Assembly: GCF_021184025.1 (NCBI RefSeq) | Contig: NZ_CP036537.1 | Location: 372,001-436,000 of the forward strand | DNA length: 64,000 nt | Reading direction: 5' to 3' | Source of the DNA: Rhodopseudomonas boonkerdii | Lineage (GTDB): Bacteria > Pseudomonadota > Alphaproteobacteria > Rhizobiales > Xanthobacteraceae | Part shown: positions 38,463 through 48,331 of the stretch, one piece after another | How the letters are laid out: each line of letters starts with the position of its first letter | Numbering within the stretch: position 1 is the stretch's first letter | The notes under the pieces: generated by a model | What the model was told of the DNA's origin: nothing | The model's input: only the letters and a program-made list of their open reading frames with translations | The model's database searches: none | Position numbers and translations under genes: made by a program

Positions 38463-40030
38463 CATCGCACGGTGAGCAAAATCCCGATGAATGTGAGCGC
38501 GATCACCCAGATGCCGATGGTCCGCCAGCGCGTCTGCCTTGCGCGGATTCTCCCAATGGCGGCAATGGTTTCATTGTCGAGCCGGACGCCGTTCCGGGTC
38601 ATGGTTTCGAGCTGTTCGAGCACGGCGAGCGCCCGTGTCGCCAGCGCCGGCAGACCGGACGCCGCCTTGCCGAGCTCGCCGGCACCCGCGAGGGCGCCCT
38701 GGATCTTGCCCAGCGGCCCCAGATTACGCTCGATCCACTCGCGGACCACGGGATCGGCGACCTTCCAGATGTCCAGCTTCGGATCGAAAGTGCGCGCGAC
38801 GCCTTCGACCACGACCATGGTTTTCTGCAACAGAATCAATTCCGGCCGTGTCTGCATGTCGAACAGGCCGGTGACTTCCAGCAGCAAGGTCAACAGCTTG
38901 GCCATGGAGATTTCCTCGGCCGTGCGATTGTGAATCGGCTCGCCGATGGCACGGATGGCCTGCGCGAAATTCTCCACCGAGTGATGGCCGGGCACATAGC
39001 CGGCCTCGAAATGCACTTCCGCGACCCGGCGATAATTGCGTGTGATGAAGCCGAGCAGGATTTCCGCGAGGAATCTCCGCTCCTTGAGCCCCAGCCGGCC
39101 CATGATGCCGAAGTCGACGGCCACCAGCCGACCGTCATCGCCGAGGAACAGGTTTCCCGGATGCATGTCGGCATGGAAGAAGCCGTCGCGCAGCGCATGG
39201 CGCAGAAAGCTCTGGATCACCTTGCGGCCGAGATCGGGCAGGTCGACATTGGCCGCCGCCAGTTTGGCGTGGTCGTTCAGCGCGATGCCGTCGATCCACT
39301 CCATCGTCAGCACATTGTGCGAGGTACGGTCCCAATCGACCGCGGGGACGCGGAAATCCGGATCGTTCTTCGTATTCTCCGCCATCTCGGAGAGTGCGGC
39401 AGCTTCAAGCCGGAGATCCATCTCCATCGCCACCGAGCGCGACATCACGGTGATGATTTCGACGAGCCGCAGGCGGCGCGCTTCGGTCGAATAGTGCTCG
39501 GCATTGCGTGCGACGAAGAAGAAGTCGCCGAGGTCGCGACGGAATTGCGCGGATACGTTCGGCCGCAGCACCTTCACGGCAACCATCTTGCGGACGCCGT
39601 CCTTGATCACTTCGGCGCGATGCACCTGCGCGATCGAGGCTGCAGCCACCGGCGGGGAAAAGCTCGCATAGAGCTGTGCCATCGGCCGCTCCAGCGAGGC
39701 CGCAACCACATGCTCGGCTTCGGTCAGCGAGAATGGGGGAAGGCGGTCCTGCAGATTCTCCAGATCGCGCGCCATGGCTATGCCGACGACGTCGGGGCGC
39801 GTGGCGAGAAATTGGCCGAGCTTCAGATAGGCCGGTCCCAAGCGTGTCAACGCGCGTGAGAGCTTCGGGCCGGTCTGCGCATTCTTGCGCTCGATCAGCC
39901 GCGCGATCTTCACGGCCAGCAGCGCCGGCGGCGGAATCAGCGCGGGATCGACGGCGCCGAACACCCCCTCGCGTGCGAACACGATGCCGGCGCGGGCCAG
40001 CCGCGTCATATGCGAAAGTGCGGAGATCAC
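38462..40030 (-). CDS. ubiB: ubiquinone biosynthesis protein UbiB
   Basis: 522-residue ABC1/ADCK-type atypical kinase needed for ubiquinone synthesis. The KxGQ motif is [12 protein letters not shown]; the A-rich loop is [15 protein letters not shown]. The catalytic loop is [28 protein letters not shown]. Two C-terminal hydrophobic segments (from about residue 495, [18 protein letters not shown]) anchor it in the membrane. It starts with GTG overlapping the ubiE stop (GTGA), and coaBC follows after the palindrome. Confidence 0.95.
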   Translation of the reverse strand: MISALSHMTRLARAGIVFAREGVFGAVDPALIPPPALLAVKIARLIERKNAQTGPKLSRALTRLGPAYLKLGQFLATRPDVVGIAMARDLENLQDRLPPFSLTEAEHVVAASLERPMAQLYASFSPPVAAASIAQVHRAEVIKDGVRKMVAVKVLRPNVSAQFRRDLGDFFFVARNAEHYSTEARRLRLVEIITVMSRSVAMEMDLRLEAAALSEMAENTKNDPDFRVPAVDWDRTSHNVLTMEWIDGIALNDHAKLAAANVDLPDLGRKVIQSFLRHALRDGFFHADMHPGNLFLGDDGRLVAVDFGIMGRLGLKERRFLAEILLGFITRNYRRVAEVHFEAGYVPGHHSVENFAQAIRAIGEPIHNRTAEEISMAKLLTLLLEVTGLFDMQTRPELILLQKTMVVVEGVARTFDPKLDIWKVADPVVREWIERNLGPLGKIQGALAGAGELGKAASGLPALATRALAVLEQLETMTRNGVRLDNETIAAIGRIRARQTRWRTIGIWVIALTFIGILLTVR

Positions 40031-40797
40031 AAACGCCAGCCCGAATGCAGCGCGACAATGCCGCCGGAGAGCAGTTCGTATTTCATCCGCGCAAATCCGG
40101 CGTCGCGGATCATGTCGGCGAATGCATTCGGCTTCGGAAACTTGCGGATGGATTCGACGAGATACTGATAGGACTCGGAATCACCGGTCACCGCCTTGCC
40201 CATCGGCGGGATCACCTTGAACGAGAACAGGTCATAGATCTTGTCGAGGCCGGGCACGTCCACCGTCGAGAATTCGAGGCAGAGGAAACGGCTGCCGGGT
40301 TTCAGCACGCGATAGGCTTCCCTCAGCGCACGATCGATCCGCGGCACGTTACGGATACCGAACGCGATCGTATAGGCGTCAAAACTCTTGTCCGCGAAAG
40401 GCAATTCTTCGGCATTGCCCTCGATGAACGACACCTGATGTTCGAGATGCTGCTTGATGGCGCGCTCGCGGCCGACTTCCAGCATGCCGGTATTGATGTC
40501 GCAGACCGTGGCCGCGAAGCCGAGCCCACTCGCCTTGGCGGCGCGAAAGGAGATGTCGCCGGTGCCGCCGGCCACGTCGAGCAGCGCGAAGGGGGCGTCG
40601 GAGCGCGGCGGGTTGAGGGTGTTGATCATCACGTCCTTCCAGACGCGATGCATGCCGCCGGACATCAGGTCGTTCATCAGGTCGTAGCGTCGCGCCACGC
40701 TGTGGAACACCTCGTTCACCAGCGTCTGCTTGTCATCGACCGGAACGTCCCGGAAGCCGAAATGCGTGGTTTCGCCGGGCTGATCCATGCTGTTCAT
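40027..40797 (-). CDS. ubiE: ubiquinone/menaquinone methyltransferase UbiE
   Basis: 256-residue SAM-dependent C-methyltransferase acting on the quinone ring. Motif I is [14 protein letters not shown] (about residues 66-79), and the UbiE-specific [35 protein letters not shown] region precedes it (cited in parts: FGFRDVP, YDLMND). The C-terminus contains [10 protein letters not shown]. The start at 40797 (MNSMDQPGE) is inferred; 40788 is possible. It is the first gene of ubiE-ubiB-coaBC-dut and is divergent from mutM. Confidence 0.95.
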   Translation of the reverse strand: MNSMDQPGETTHFGFRDVPVDDKQTLVNEVFHSVARRYDLMNDLMSGGMHRVWKDVMINTLNPPRSDAPFALLDVAGGTGDISFRAAKASGLGFAATVCDINTGMLEVGRERAIKQHLEHQVSFIEGNAEELPFADKSFDAYTIAFGIRNVPRIDRALREAYRVLKPGSRFLCLEFSTVDVPGLDKIYDLFSFKVIPPMGKAVTGDSESYQYLVESIRKFPKPNAFADMIRDAGFARMKYELLSGGIVALHSGWRL

Positions 40798-40884
40798 CTC
40801 AAAAAACCTCGAATGCGGCGGACCATAGCGCGCCGGCGGCAAAGGGGCTATCACGTCAGCCTCTCAAGGTGAATGACCCATCTC

Positions 40885-41766
40885 ATGCCTGAACTCCCCG
40901 AAGTCGAAACCGTTCGGCGCGGCCTACAGCCGGCCATGGAAGGTGCCCGGATCGACCGGCTGGAGCTCCGCCGCGGCGACCTCAGATTTCCGTTCCAGGG
41001 CGATTTTGCAGAGCGTCTGCAGGGGCGCGTCATTACCAGCCTCGGCCGCCGGGCCAAATATCTGCTCGCCGATCTCGATTCCGGCGACGTTCTGCTGATG
41101 CATCTCGGCATGTCCGGCTCGTTCCGGGTCGTCTCCGATGAAGCGAATGTGATGCCTGGCGCATTCCATCATCCGCGCGGCGACGAACGCGCGCACGATC
41201 ATGTGGTCTTCCACATGTCGTCGGGCCCCTCGGTGATCTACAACGATCCCCGCCGCTTCGGCTTCATGAAGATCTTTGCCCGCAGCGAGGCGGATCAGGA
41301 GCCTTTCATCAAGGACATCGGCCCGGAGCCGCTCGGCAACGAATTCGATGCGACGATGCTGGCGGCCGCCTGTCGCAACAAGAAGACGAGCCTGAAAGCG
41401 GCGTTGCTCGATCAGACCGTGGTCGCCGGTCTCGGCAATATCTATGTCTGCGAAGCGCTGTTCCGCTCGCATCTGTCGCCACGCCGCCTCGCCGCGACGC
41501 TCTCGACCAAGAAGGGAGAGCCGACCGAGCGCGCGGCGTTGCTCGTCGACGCCATCCACGACGTGCTCAATCTCGCCATCAAGGCCGGCGGCTCGTCGCT
41601 GCGTGACCATCGCCAGACGTCTGGAGAGCTCGGCTATTTCCAGCACTCGTTTCAGGTCTATGACCGCGAGGGTGAGCCCTGCAGAACCGATGGCTGCTCG
41701 GGAATCGTCAAGCGCTTCGTGCAGAACGGGCGATCGACCTTCTGGTGCCCGAAGTGTCAGAAGTGA
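40885..41766 (+). CDS. mutM: formamidopyrimidine-DNA glycosylase (Fpg)
   Basis: 293-residue base-excision enzyme removing 8-oxoguanine. It needs Pro2 as its nucleophile, so the start must be the ATG at 40885 ([10 protein letters not shown]); an ATG at 40873 is 4 codons upstream and would bury it. Glu3 follows, a basic RRAKYLL helix contains the catalytic Lys, and the zinc finger C-x4-C...C-x2-C ends the protein ([14 protein letters not shown]). Divergent from ubiE with an 87-base gap. Confidence 0.96.
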   Translation: MPELPEVETVRRGLQPAMEGARIDRLELRRGDLRFPFQGDFAERLQGRVITSLGRRAKYLLADLDSGDVLLMHLGMSGSFRVVSDEANVMPGAFHHPRGDERAHDHVVFHMSSGPSVIYNDPRRFGFMKIFARSEADQEPFIKDIGPEPLGNEFDATMLAAACRNKKTSLKAALLDQTVVAGLGNIYVCEALFRSHLSPRRLAATLSTKKGEPTERAALLVDAIHDVLNLAIKAGGSSLRDHRQTSGELGYFQHSFQVYDREGEPCRTDGCSGIVKRFVQNGRSTFWCPKCQK

Positions 41767-41810
41767 GCGGTGGGCCTGTGCTCGCAATGACGGCGTAAGG
41801 AGTTCTCGCC

Positions 41811-42608
41811 ATGACCGATGCTTCCATTCCTTCCGTCCGCTTCAACGATGGTGCTGCCTATGAGCGTATGATGGGCGTGTGGAGCAGGCTTGCCGGGGAG
41901 GTGTTTCTCGACTGGCTTGGGCCGACGCAGAATCTCGCCTGGGCCGATGTCGGCTGCGGCAATGGCGCGTTCACCGAGCTGATCGTGCAGCGCTGCGCGC
42001 CGCGGGCGGTGGATGGTGTCGATCCGTCCGAAGGCCAGCTCGATTATGCGCGCAAGCGGCAGGGCACGCAGACCGCTATCTATCATCAGGGTGACGCGAT
42101 GGCTTTGCCATTCGGCGATGACACCTTCGATGTTGCCGTGATGGCGCTTGTCATCTTCTTCGTGCCGGAGCCGCCGCGCGGCGTCGCTGAAATGGCGCGG
42201 GTGGTGAAACCGGGCGGTCTGGTCGCGGCCTATGCCTGGGACATGGATGGCGGCGGCTTTCCGCTGCAGCCGGTGATGCGCGAGTTGCGGGCGATGGGTT
42301 TTGTGCCGCAGCCGCCGCCCCATCCGGATGCGTCCCGGACCGAGAACCTTGTCGCGCTGTGGCAGGGCGCCGGGCTCGTCGATATCGCAACGCGCCGGAT
42401 CGATGTGACCCGCCGTTTCGAGAGTTTCGAGGATTTCTGGGTGGCCTCGACATCGGGCTCCACGGTGAGGCCAGCGGTGGCCGCAATGGCGCCTGAGGTC
42501 TTGGCCGAGTTGCAGCACCGCGTGCGGGCGCATCTCACGGAGCTGCCCGGTGGGGCGGTCAGCTACGACGCGTTTGCCAATGCCGTCAAAGGACGGGTGC
42601 CGGCCTGA
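41811..42608 (+). CDS. class I SAM-dependent methyltransferase
   Basis: 265-residue Rossmann-fold methyltransferase. Motif I is WADVGCGNGAFTELI (about residues 45-59). DPSEGQLDYARKRQ is the acidic loop, and GDAMALPFGDDTFDVAVMALVIFF the motif II/III region. The fold resembles the UbiE/COQ5 and Methyltransf_11 groups, which act on small molecules. The substrate cannot be inferred from the sequence or neighbours. SD AAGGAG is 8 bases upstream. It follows mutM by 44 bases. Confidence 0.88.
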   Translation: MTDASIPSVRFNDGAAYERMMGVWSRLAGEVFLDWLGPTQNLAWADVGCGNGAFTELIVQRCAPRAVDGVDPSEGQLDYARKRQGTQTAIYHQGDAMALPFGDDTFDVAVMALVIFFVPEPPRGVAEMARVVKPGGLVAAYAWDMDGGGFPLQPVMRELRAMGFVPQPPPHPDASRTENLVALWQGAGLVDIATRRIDVTRRFESFEDFWVASTSGSTVRPAVAAMAPEVLAELQHRVRAHLTELPGGAVSYDAFANAVKGRVPA

Positions 42609-42744
42609 AATTTACGACAAATGCGCGGTAATATTATCTCAACTAGGGCGGGTGTATAAATACCAGAGATAACCACGGCGCGCGCAAATGCTCGCCTGGC
42701 GACCATTTCTATGCTGGTTGCGAGGTCCCGCAGGAGCCCTATTC

Positions 42745-43419
42745 GTGTCCGTCGAGAAATTCCTCAGGCAGCGCGCCGTCAATGTCGTGGTCGGTGGCCA
42801 ATATACGTTGTCGAACTGGCTCGACCCCGAGGGGAAGCCGCGCAGCTTTGCCTGCCGCACCAGCCGGGTGTCGCCATTCCGGATGATTGTGGACGTGCCT
42901 GTCGTGGGCCGGGTCGGCGATCGCATCGCTACCTACTTCGGCGATTTCGGCAAGCTGGAGGGCGAGATCAGCGACACGGTATCGGGCAGCTTCCTGCTCG
43001 AACTGATGCTGACGCGACCGATGCGGCAGAAGATGTCGGATCAGCTGACCTGGCTGGAAAAGAAGCAGAAGGATCCGACCCTCAAGGACGGACGCAGGCA
43101 GGCCCGTATCGTGCCCGCGAACCCGCATTCGATGCTCACCTTCGCCGATGGATCGATGAAGAGCTGCTTCGTGATCGACATGTCGTCCTCCGGCGCTGCG
43201 GTATCTTCCGACGTGCAGCCGGAGATCGGCACGCCGTTGGCCGTCGGGGCGTGCGTCGGTCGTGTGGTGCGTCATCTCGATGGTGGTTTCGCCATCAAAT
43301 TCATCGAAGAGCAGGGACGCGACGTGCTGGAGCGCCGCGTCATCCGTCCGATGCAGGCGTCTCGCGTTCCGCGCAAGGTGACGCTGGATCAGCGTATGGA
43401 TCGAATGGAAGACGCGTAG
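42745..43419 (+). CDS. PilZ domain protein
   Basis: 224-residue protein. I choose the GTG at 42745 (SVEKFLRQ), which has AGGAG 8 bases upstream; an in-frame ATG at 42688 would add 19 residues. The N-terminal half (residues of about 15-100) has a PilZ-like strand pattern (GQYTLSNWLDPEGKPRSFACRTSRVSPFRMIV). The C-terminal half has RRQARIVPANPHSMLTFADG and VIDMSSSGAAVSSDV, the c-di-GMP-binding PilZ core with (D/N)xSxxG. Two tandem domains suggest a c-di-GMP effector. Its partner is unknown. It is AT-richer upstream, and there may be a promoter at 42610-42680. Confidence 0.8.
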   Translation: MSVEKFLRQRAVNVVVGGQYTLSNWLDPEGKPRSFACRTSRVSPFRMIVDVPVVGRVGDRIATYFGDFGKLEGEISDTVSGSFLLELMLTRPMRQKMSDQLTWLEKKQKDPTLKDGRRQARIVPANPHSMLTFADGSMKSCFVIDMSSSGAAVSSDVQPEIGTPLAVGACVGRVVRHLDGGFAIKFIEEQGRDVLERRVIRPMQASRVPRKVTLDQRMDRMEDA

Positions 43420-43433
43420 GCAAACGTCCCGGT

Positions 43434-44786
43434 TTATTTGCGTACGCAGATCAGACGAAGCATCGATGTCTTCGCATCGCCGGCTTTGCCGACGTCGATC
43501 ATCACGCCCTTTGCCTTAACGAAGTCGCGCACAGTATCCACCGGGGCCATCGCGGCCTGCGTGACTCCAGGCGCGGGGCCGGCGACGAGCACCGGCTTCA
43601 ATTGAACGAGTCCGGCGAAGATGCCCTCGTTATCGAAGGCCGCGGCGCCGGCAAAGCCGATGCCGGGAGTGGGCGACAACAAGATTTCGCCGTTTGCGCC
43701 TGCGGTCGTCGATGCCTTGACACTGCTGATGGCCGCACCGCCGTCCTGGTTCTGCGGATCGGCGATGCCGACAAGCGTGAGATCAGGTTTCGCCGTGTTT
43801 GCACCGAGCGGAAGCGGCTTGAGATCGCGCGCGCCATAGATCCGCAGCAATGCGAGATCGTGTGTCCTGTCCTCCGCGATCTTGTCGGCATTGCCATAGC
43901 CGGCCACGGTGATGGACTGGCAGCCGTCAACGGCCTGGCGGTCGGTCACGATGGCGCCGTCGGTGCTGATCACGATGCCCGAGGCATATTCGACTTTCTT
44001 GCGCGGCGGGGGCCCCATCGCCAGTGTTCCTGCGGGGAATGCATCGAAGGCCGACGACATGGCGATCACCACCGGCGCCATGGTGCCTTCGGTGGCCTGA
44101 TCGTAGAGAACGGTGAGGACACGAGCCTCGTCGCCCTTGAGCTGGCCGCGGACATAGAACTTCTTCTGGTTCTGCAGGCCGGACAGCACGAAGAAATCCG
44201 GCTTCACGGCGCTGTAGTCCAGCTTGCGGCCTGCCTGCTTGCGTTCGGCCTCGGCGAGTTTCGCAGAGGACAGCGCGTCTTCCTTGCGGCGCGTCAGCGC
44301 GATCTGGATGGTGCCGGTGGAGGACTGCCATTTGCTGCCGCCTGCATCCGAAGTGTGCTGCGGCACCAGTTTGCCGGGAATCCCAAGCTTCGTACCCGTC
44401 ATCATGTCGGTAACGATCTTCCAGCCGACATTGTCGCGTGGCTTCTTTGCAGCTGCGGCGAGAAGGCTGCGTTCCTGGGGATTCAGAACACCGGTCTCTT
44501 TGCCGCCATTGTTTTTCTGGAACGCCTTGATGCTTGCCACCATGCGATCGGAGACCTCGCCATTGATGGCGCCGTTATAGTGCCCGGTCCAGGCGAGATC
44601 GGATTGGATCGATAGGCGCTCGGCCTGGGTCATGCTCTTGGCGGTGTCGGCCGGCGTTTGCAGTGCGGGGCGCACCGGCACGGTGGTGACGGGTTTTGGC
44701 TTCACCGGCGTGTTCGATGCGGGGGCCTGCGCGTGAGCCGCGGAGGCCAGCAGGATTATCGCGGTTGCCGACAGCATCGATCTCAT
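43434..44786 (-). CDS. trypsin-like domain protein with missing catalytic residues
   Basis: 450-residue exported protein. Signal peptide residues 1-20 (MLSATAIILLASAAHAQA). A peptidoglycan-binding-like region covers about 50-120 (RLSIQSDLAWTGHYNGAING, VASIKAFQKNNGG). A trypsin-2-type fold covers about 265-435: ASGIVISTDGAIVTDRQAVDG, THDLALLRI, TPGIGFAGAAAFD. The catalytic Asp stays, but the His position is Gln (DRQAV for NHVV) and the Ser position is Ala (GFAGA for GNSGG). It is likely an inactive, binding-only protein. The start at 44786 follows AGGA by 6 bases. Confidence 0.82.
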   Translation of the reverse strand: MRSMLSATAIILLASAAHAQAPASNTPVKPKPVTTVPVRPALQTPADTAKSMTQAERLSIQSDLAWTGHYNGAINGEVSDRMVASIKAFQKNNGGKETGVLNPQERSLLAAAAKKPRDNVGWKIVTDMMTGTKLGIPGKLVPQHTSDAGGSKWQSSTGTIQIALTRRKEDALSSAKLAEAERKQAGRKLDYSAVKPDFFVLSGLQNQKKFYVRGQLKGDEARVLTVLYDQATEGTMAPVVIAMSSAFDAFPAGTLAMGPPPRKKVEYASGIVISTDGAIVTDRQAVDGCQSITVAGYGNADKIAEDRTHDLALLRIYGARDLKPLPLGANTAKPDLTLVGIADPQNQDGGAAISSVKASTTAGANGEILLSPTPGIGFAGAAAFDNEGIFAGLVQLKPVLVAGPAPGVTQAAMAPVDTVRDFVKAKGVMIDVGKAGDAKTSMLRLICVRK

Positions 44787-44880
44787 GACATGTCCTGATG
44801 GTGGACCCGACAATTGATTTTGTTGCAACTAAGCACATCTGCTGGGTCGGTGACAGCGATCTGCGGGTTCAACACCGGCT

Positions 44881-44978
44881 TCATGGTGAGGAGCACGCCA
44901 GGGGCGTGCATCTCGAACCATGGATGCGTAGCTCTCGTGGTTCGAGACGCGCGCAAGAGCGCGCTCCTCACCATGAGG
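44881..44978. repeat. dispersed two-hairpin repeat, copy G (hybrid)
   Basis: Begins TCATGGTGAGGAG and ends CTCCTCACCATGAG, so both units are of the CATGGT/ACCATG type, facing each other. The CATCCT/AGGATG unit seen in the other copies is missing. It lies in the divergent region between the trypsin-like gene and the MoeB-like gene. Confidence 0.88.
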
Positions 44979-44997
44979 GGAGAGTTTGGAGCGAGAA

Positions 44998-45804
44998 ATG
45001 ACCCTGCTGAGCGGCGATGAACTCGAGCGCTATGCGCGCCACATCGTGTTGCGCGAGATCGGTGGCCCCGGCCAGGCGAAGCTGCGCGCGGCAAAAGTGC
45101 TGGTGATCGGCGCCGGCGGGCTCGGTGCGCCGGCGCTGATGTATCTGGCAGCGGCGGGTGTCGGCACGCTGGGTGTGGTGGATGACGACGAGGTGTCGCT
45201 GTCGAATCTGCAACGCCAGATCATTCATGCGACGCCGGATATCGGCGCGCTGAAAGTGGATAGCGCGGCAGCGAAGATTCACGCGCTCAATCCGTATGTG
45301 AGCTTCGTCGGCCATGGCGAACGGCTGACGGCGAACAATGCGATGGCGATGATATCGGCGTATGATCTGGTGCTCGACGGCTCGGATAATTTCACCACGC
45401 GCTATCTGGTGTCGGATGCCTGTTATCTTGCGGGCAAGCCGCTGATATCAGCCGCGCTCGGCACATTCGATGCCTCGCTGACGACGCTGCGCCCGCATGA
45501 GCGCAACGACAAGGGCGCGCTTAATCCGACCTATCGCTGTCTGTTCCCTGAAGCACCGCCGCCGGGCACGGTGCCGAGCTGTCAGGAAGCCGGCGTGATG
45601 GGCGCGCTGGCCGGCATGGTCGGTTCGATGATGGCGCTGGAGGCGATCCGCGAGATCGTCGGCTTCGGCGAGGGGCTGGTCGGGCGCCTCTTGATGATCG
45701 ACGCCCGTGCGATGCGCTTCGAGACGTTGCGTTATGCGCGCGATCCCGCCAATCCGCTCAACGGCGATGCGCCGACGATTACGGATCTCAGCGGGCATCG
45801 CTGA
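44998..45804 (+). CDS. moeB: HesA/MoeB/ThiF family adenylyltransferase
   Basis: 268-residue E1-like protein that would adenylate the C-terminal Gly of a sulfur-carrier such as MoaD or ThiS. The ATP site is VIGAGGLGAPALMYLAAAGVG (about residues 36-56, cited in part), with the Arg of NLQRQIIH and the Asp of DGSDNF. Cys pairs are incomplete: CLFPEA and SCQEAG are present, but the C-terminal zinc Cys pair of E. coli MoeB is not evident. The SD is GGAG. MoeB versus a thiazole ThiF role is not decided by the context; the symbol is a best guess. Confidence 0.8.
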   Translation: MTLLSGDELERYARHIVLREIGGPGQAKLRAAKVLVIGAGGLGAPALMYLAAAGVGTLGVVDDDEVSLSNLQRQIIHATPDIGALKVDSAAAKIHALNPYVSFVGHGERLTANNAMAMISAYDLVLDGSDNFTTRYLVSDACYLAGKPLISAALGTFDASLTTLRPHERNDKGALNPTYRCLFPEAPPPGTVPSCQEAGVMGALAGMVGSMMALEAIREIVGFGEGLVGRLLMIDARAMRFETLRYARDPANPLNGDAPTITDLSGHR

Positions 45805-45976
45805 GGGCGCTTGGCGTTTATCCGTTTGTATCCCAGGCGCGCTGCAGCGTGTAACGCTGCCGCGCAGAACCGGGACCGTAACGAACTCTGTCACCTGATA
45901 CGGTGCCGGCTCTGCGAAGCGGCATAAGAATGCCGTGTCGTGTCCGGGACACAATTCCAACGTTATGAACCGGACT

Positions 45977-46933
45977 CTAGCCGCTCGCGGCTGCGACGAG
46001 CTTGCCGTAGCGCTCCGCATCGCTGCGCAGTTCTGCTCCGAAGGCTTCGGGCGCCGAACTGGTGATGGTGACGCCCTGCGCTTGATATTGCTGGATCAAA
46101 GCGGGGTCGGTCAGCGTCTCGGCAAGGTCGCGCGCAATCTGGCTCACGATTGGCTTCGGCGTGGCACCGGCGGCGAGCATGCCAAACCAGCTGTCATAGG
46201 CGAAGTCCGGCAATCCGGCCTCGGCGAAAGTCGGTACGTCCGGCAGTTGCGGCAGGCGTGTCTTGCCGGTGACTGCGAGTGCGCGCAGCTTGCCGGACTG
46301 GATCAGATCGCCACCGACATTGAAGAATGTGAAGGCCATGCTGGTATCGCCGCGCATGACGCTCACCTGCGATTCCGGCTGCCCGCGATGCGGTACCAGC
46401 ACCATCTTCGTTCCGGTGAGGTGCTTGAACAATTCGGCGGCGATGCCGGTCGAGCTGCCGACGCCGGCGGAACTGTAGCTCAAGCCGTCCGGTTTGGCCT
46501 TCGCGGCGGAGATGAACTCAGCCAGCGTCTTGAACGGCGCGTCGGGAGGCACGATCAGGATCACTGCGGTGGTCGCGACACGGCTGATGGCGACGAAATC
46601 CTTCACCGGATCGAAGCCGAGATTCTTGTTCACCACGCCGACCACGCTGTGGCCGTTCGACGTCAGCATGATCTGCGATCCGTCCGCGGGGCCCTTCGCG
46701 ATGCTGCTGACCCCGGCGATGCCTGGCCGGTTCTCGACGATGACCTGCTGCTTCCATTTCGCGCTAAGCTTCTCGGCCACCGTGCGCGCGAGAATGTCGG
46801 TCATGCTGCCGCCCGAGAAGGGCACGACGATGCGGACGAGCTGGGTCGGGTAGGTCTGTGCGGCAGCCTGGCTGCCGACCATCGCTGCCGTCGCAGCGAG
46901 GCCGGAGCCGATCATGAATTGTCGGCGATCCAT
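45977..46933 (-). CDS. tripartite tricarboxylate transporter substrate-binding protein (Bug family)
   Basis: 318-residue periplasmic binding protein of the Bug/TctC family. A twin-arginine-like signal (DRRQFMIGSG, then hydrophobic to AAAQ at about residue 26) exports it. The family motifs YPTQLVRIVVPFSGGSMTDILAR and LPDVPTFAEAGLP are clear. No TctAB membrane partners are encoded in the window. It is the last gene of the LacI-linked catabolic cluster, where it presumably captures a carboxylate or aromatic acid entering the route. Spacing to the cupin gene is 34 bases. Confidence 0.9.
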   Translation of the reverse strand: MDRRQFMIGSGLAATAAMVGSQAAAQTYPTQLVRIVVPFSGGSMTDILARTVAEKLSAKWKQQVIVENRPGIAGVSSIAKGPADGSQIMLTSNGHSVVGVVNKNLGFDPVKDFVAISRVATTAVILIVPPDAPFKTLAEFISAAKAKPDGLSYSSAGVGSSTGIAAELFKHLTGTKMVLVPHRGQPESQVSVMRGDTSMAFTFFNVGGDLIQSGKLRALAVTGKTRLPQLPDVPTFAEAGLPDFAYDSWFGMLAAGATPKPIVSQIARDLAETLTDPALIQQYQAQGVTITSSAPEAFGAELRSDAERYGKLVAAASG

Positions 46934-46967
46934 TGGTTTCCTCCGTGTGAACGCAAGTGCCGGGCTT

Positions 46968-47318
46968 TCAGCCTCTGGCGGTGTCAGGCAGTGGCATTGC
47001 GAGCAGCACCACGGCCGGTTTCTTCGTCTCGTTGCGCAGCGCGCGAATCTCGTTCGGCGCGATGCGGCAGGAATCCCAGGTGCTGAGCGTGGCGATGCCG
47101 TCCGGCGTCTCGAACGTCACCTCGCCTTCGAGCACCACATAGAACTTCTCTTCCGGCGAAGCGGATGGCGTGATGCCGCCGCCGGGCAGGATCTGGCTCA
47201 TGCCGAGCCACATCACGTCGCTGGGGCCGGCATCGCGGCCCTGCAGGCGAAACATCCGCATGTCGGTGTGGCCGGGCGCCTCGTAGCGCGGTGCGTCATT
47301 CAGGCGGACGACATGCAT
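46968..47318 (-). CDS. cupin domain protein
   Basis: 116-residue single-domain cupin. The first cupin motif is partly degenerate: GGGITPSASPEEKFYVVLEGEVTFETP, with the usual two His replaced (SASPEEKFY). The second motif is DSCRIAPNEIRALRN. With few metal-binding His left, it may bind a metal poorly or act as a non-metal isomerase or binding protein. It lies between the zinc/quinone dehydrogenase gene and the Bug gene in a minus-strand row and is probably part of the catabolic operon. The function is not known. Confidence 0.82.
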   Translation of the reverse strand: MHVVRLNDAPRYEAPGHTDMRMFRLQGRDAGPSDVMWLGMSQILPGGGITPSASPEEKFYVVLEGEVTFETPDGIATLSTWDSCRIAPNEIRALRNETKKPAVVLLAMPLPDTARG

Positions 47319-47323
47319 GGCGG

Positions 47324-48331
47324 CTATCCGTTGGGTTTGAAGACAAGACGATCGCGCGACGAGCCCAGCACCGCGACATAGGCCTCTGCGGCCCGCTCGA
47401 GCGGATAGATGGCGTTCGGTTCAATTGGATAAGGCTTCAAGGCGCCGCTGGCGAAACCCGGCACCAGATCGCGAAGGATCTCGGCGGCTTCCGGTGATGA
47501 CAGCGACAGCGAGTCTACGCCGAAAAACGTATGCTTGCCGCGATAGAAGGCGAAGATATCGAACGGCACTGTCGCTTTGGTCGAGGCGATGAATATCTGG
47601 CGGCCGAGATGCGCCAATGATTTCGTGCCAGCCTCGTAATAGGGCTCGCCGACCGTGTTGTAGACGATGTCAGCGCCCTTGCCGCCGGTAAGATCGCGCA
47701 CAGCAGCAGCGACGTCATCGCGGCTGGAGTTGATCACCGTCACGTTTCCATGTGCGTAGCCGGCATAGGACTCGTCCTTGCGCACGACGCCAATCACGCG
47801 TGCACCCTGCCAGGATGCGATCTGGGTGGCGGCCTGCCCGACCTTCCCGTTAAGGCCCAGAATCAGCACGGTCTCGCCCGATCTCGGCATGCCGCTGCGG
47901 CGAAAGCCTTCCTGCGCCGTAACGAACGGCACGCCGATGCCGGCCGCTTCCGCAAGGCTGATATTGGCGGGCTTCTCGACCAGCGCCGAAGCCTCGACCA
48001 CCAAATGCGTGGCGTGGGTGCCGTCGCGCCTGATGCCGAGCTCGCCCGACGAGCCGAACACCTCCTTGCCGACCAGTTCGGCCGGGCCGTCGATCACGAC
48101 GCCCGCAAAATCGCGGCCGGGCGTGCGCGGAAAGACCGCATGCGGCATAAGGCCGAGCGTCGCCTTGGCATCGGACGGATTGATCGCTGCGGCCCGGATC
48201 TCGACCAGCGCGTCGCCCGGACCAGTGCAGGCCAGCGACCGACGCTCCGTCGCGAGCGCGACGTCCTCGATCCGCGCGACCTTCGTGGTGACCCGCAGGC
48301 AAGTTGCGGTGACAGTGACAGCGGGGCTCAT
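47324..48331 (-). CDS. zinc-binding/quinone-type alcohol dehydrogenase family protein
   Basis: 335-residue medium-chain dehydrogenase/reductase. An N-terminal GroES-like domain (LVEIRAAAINPSDAKATLG, GRDFAGVVIDG) is followed by an NAD(P)-binding Rossmann domain with LILGLNGKVGQAATQIASW. It lacks the Cys/His set of zinc alcohol dehydrogenases, so a quinone-oxidoreductase or enoyl-reductase type reaction is likelier. The start at 48331 overlaps the BKACE stop (ATGA). In the cluster it could reduce an intermediate such as maleylacetate, but this is inference. Confidence 0.88.
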   Translation of the reverse strand: MSPAVTVTATCLRVTTKVARIEDVALATERRSLACTGPGDALVEIRAAAINPSDAKATLGLMPHAVFPRTPGRDFAGVVIDGPAELVGKEVFGSSGELGIRRDGTHATHLVVEASALVEKPANISLAEAAGIGVPFVTAQEGFRRSGMPRSGETVLILGLNGKVGQAATQIASWQGARVIGVVRKDESYAGYAHGNVTVINSSRDDVAAAVRDLTGGKGADIVYNTVGEPYYEAGTKSLAHLGRQIFIASTKATVPFDIFAFYRGKHTFFGVDSLSLSSPEAAEILRDLVPGFASGALKPYPIEPNAIYPLERAAEAYVAVLGSSRDRLVFKPNG

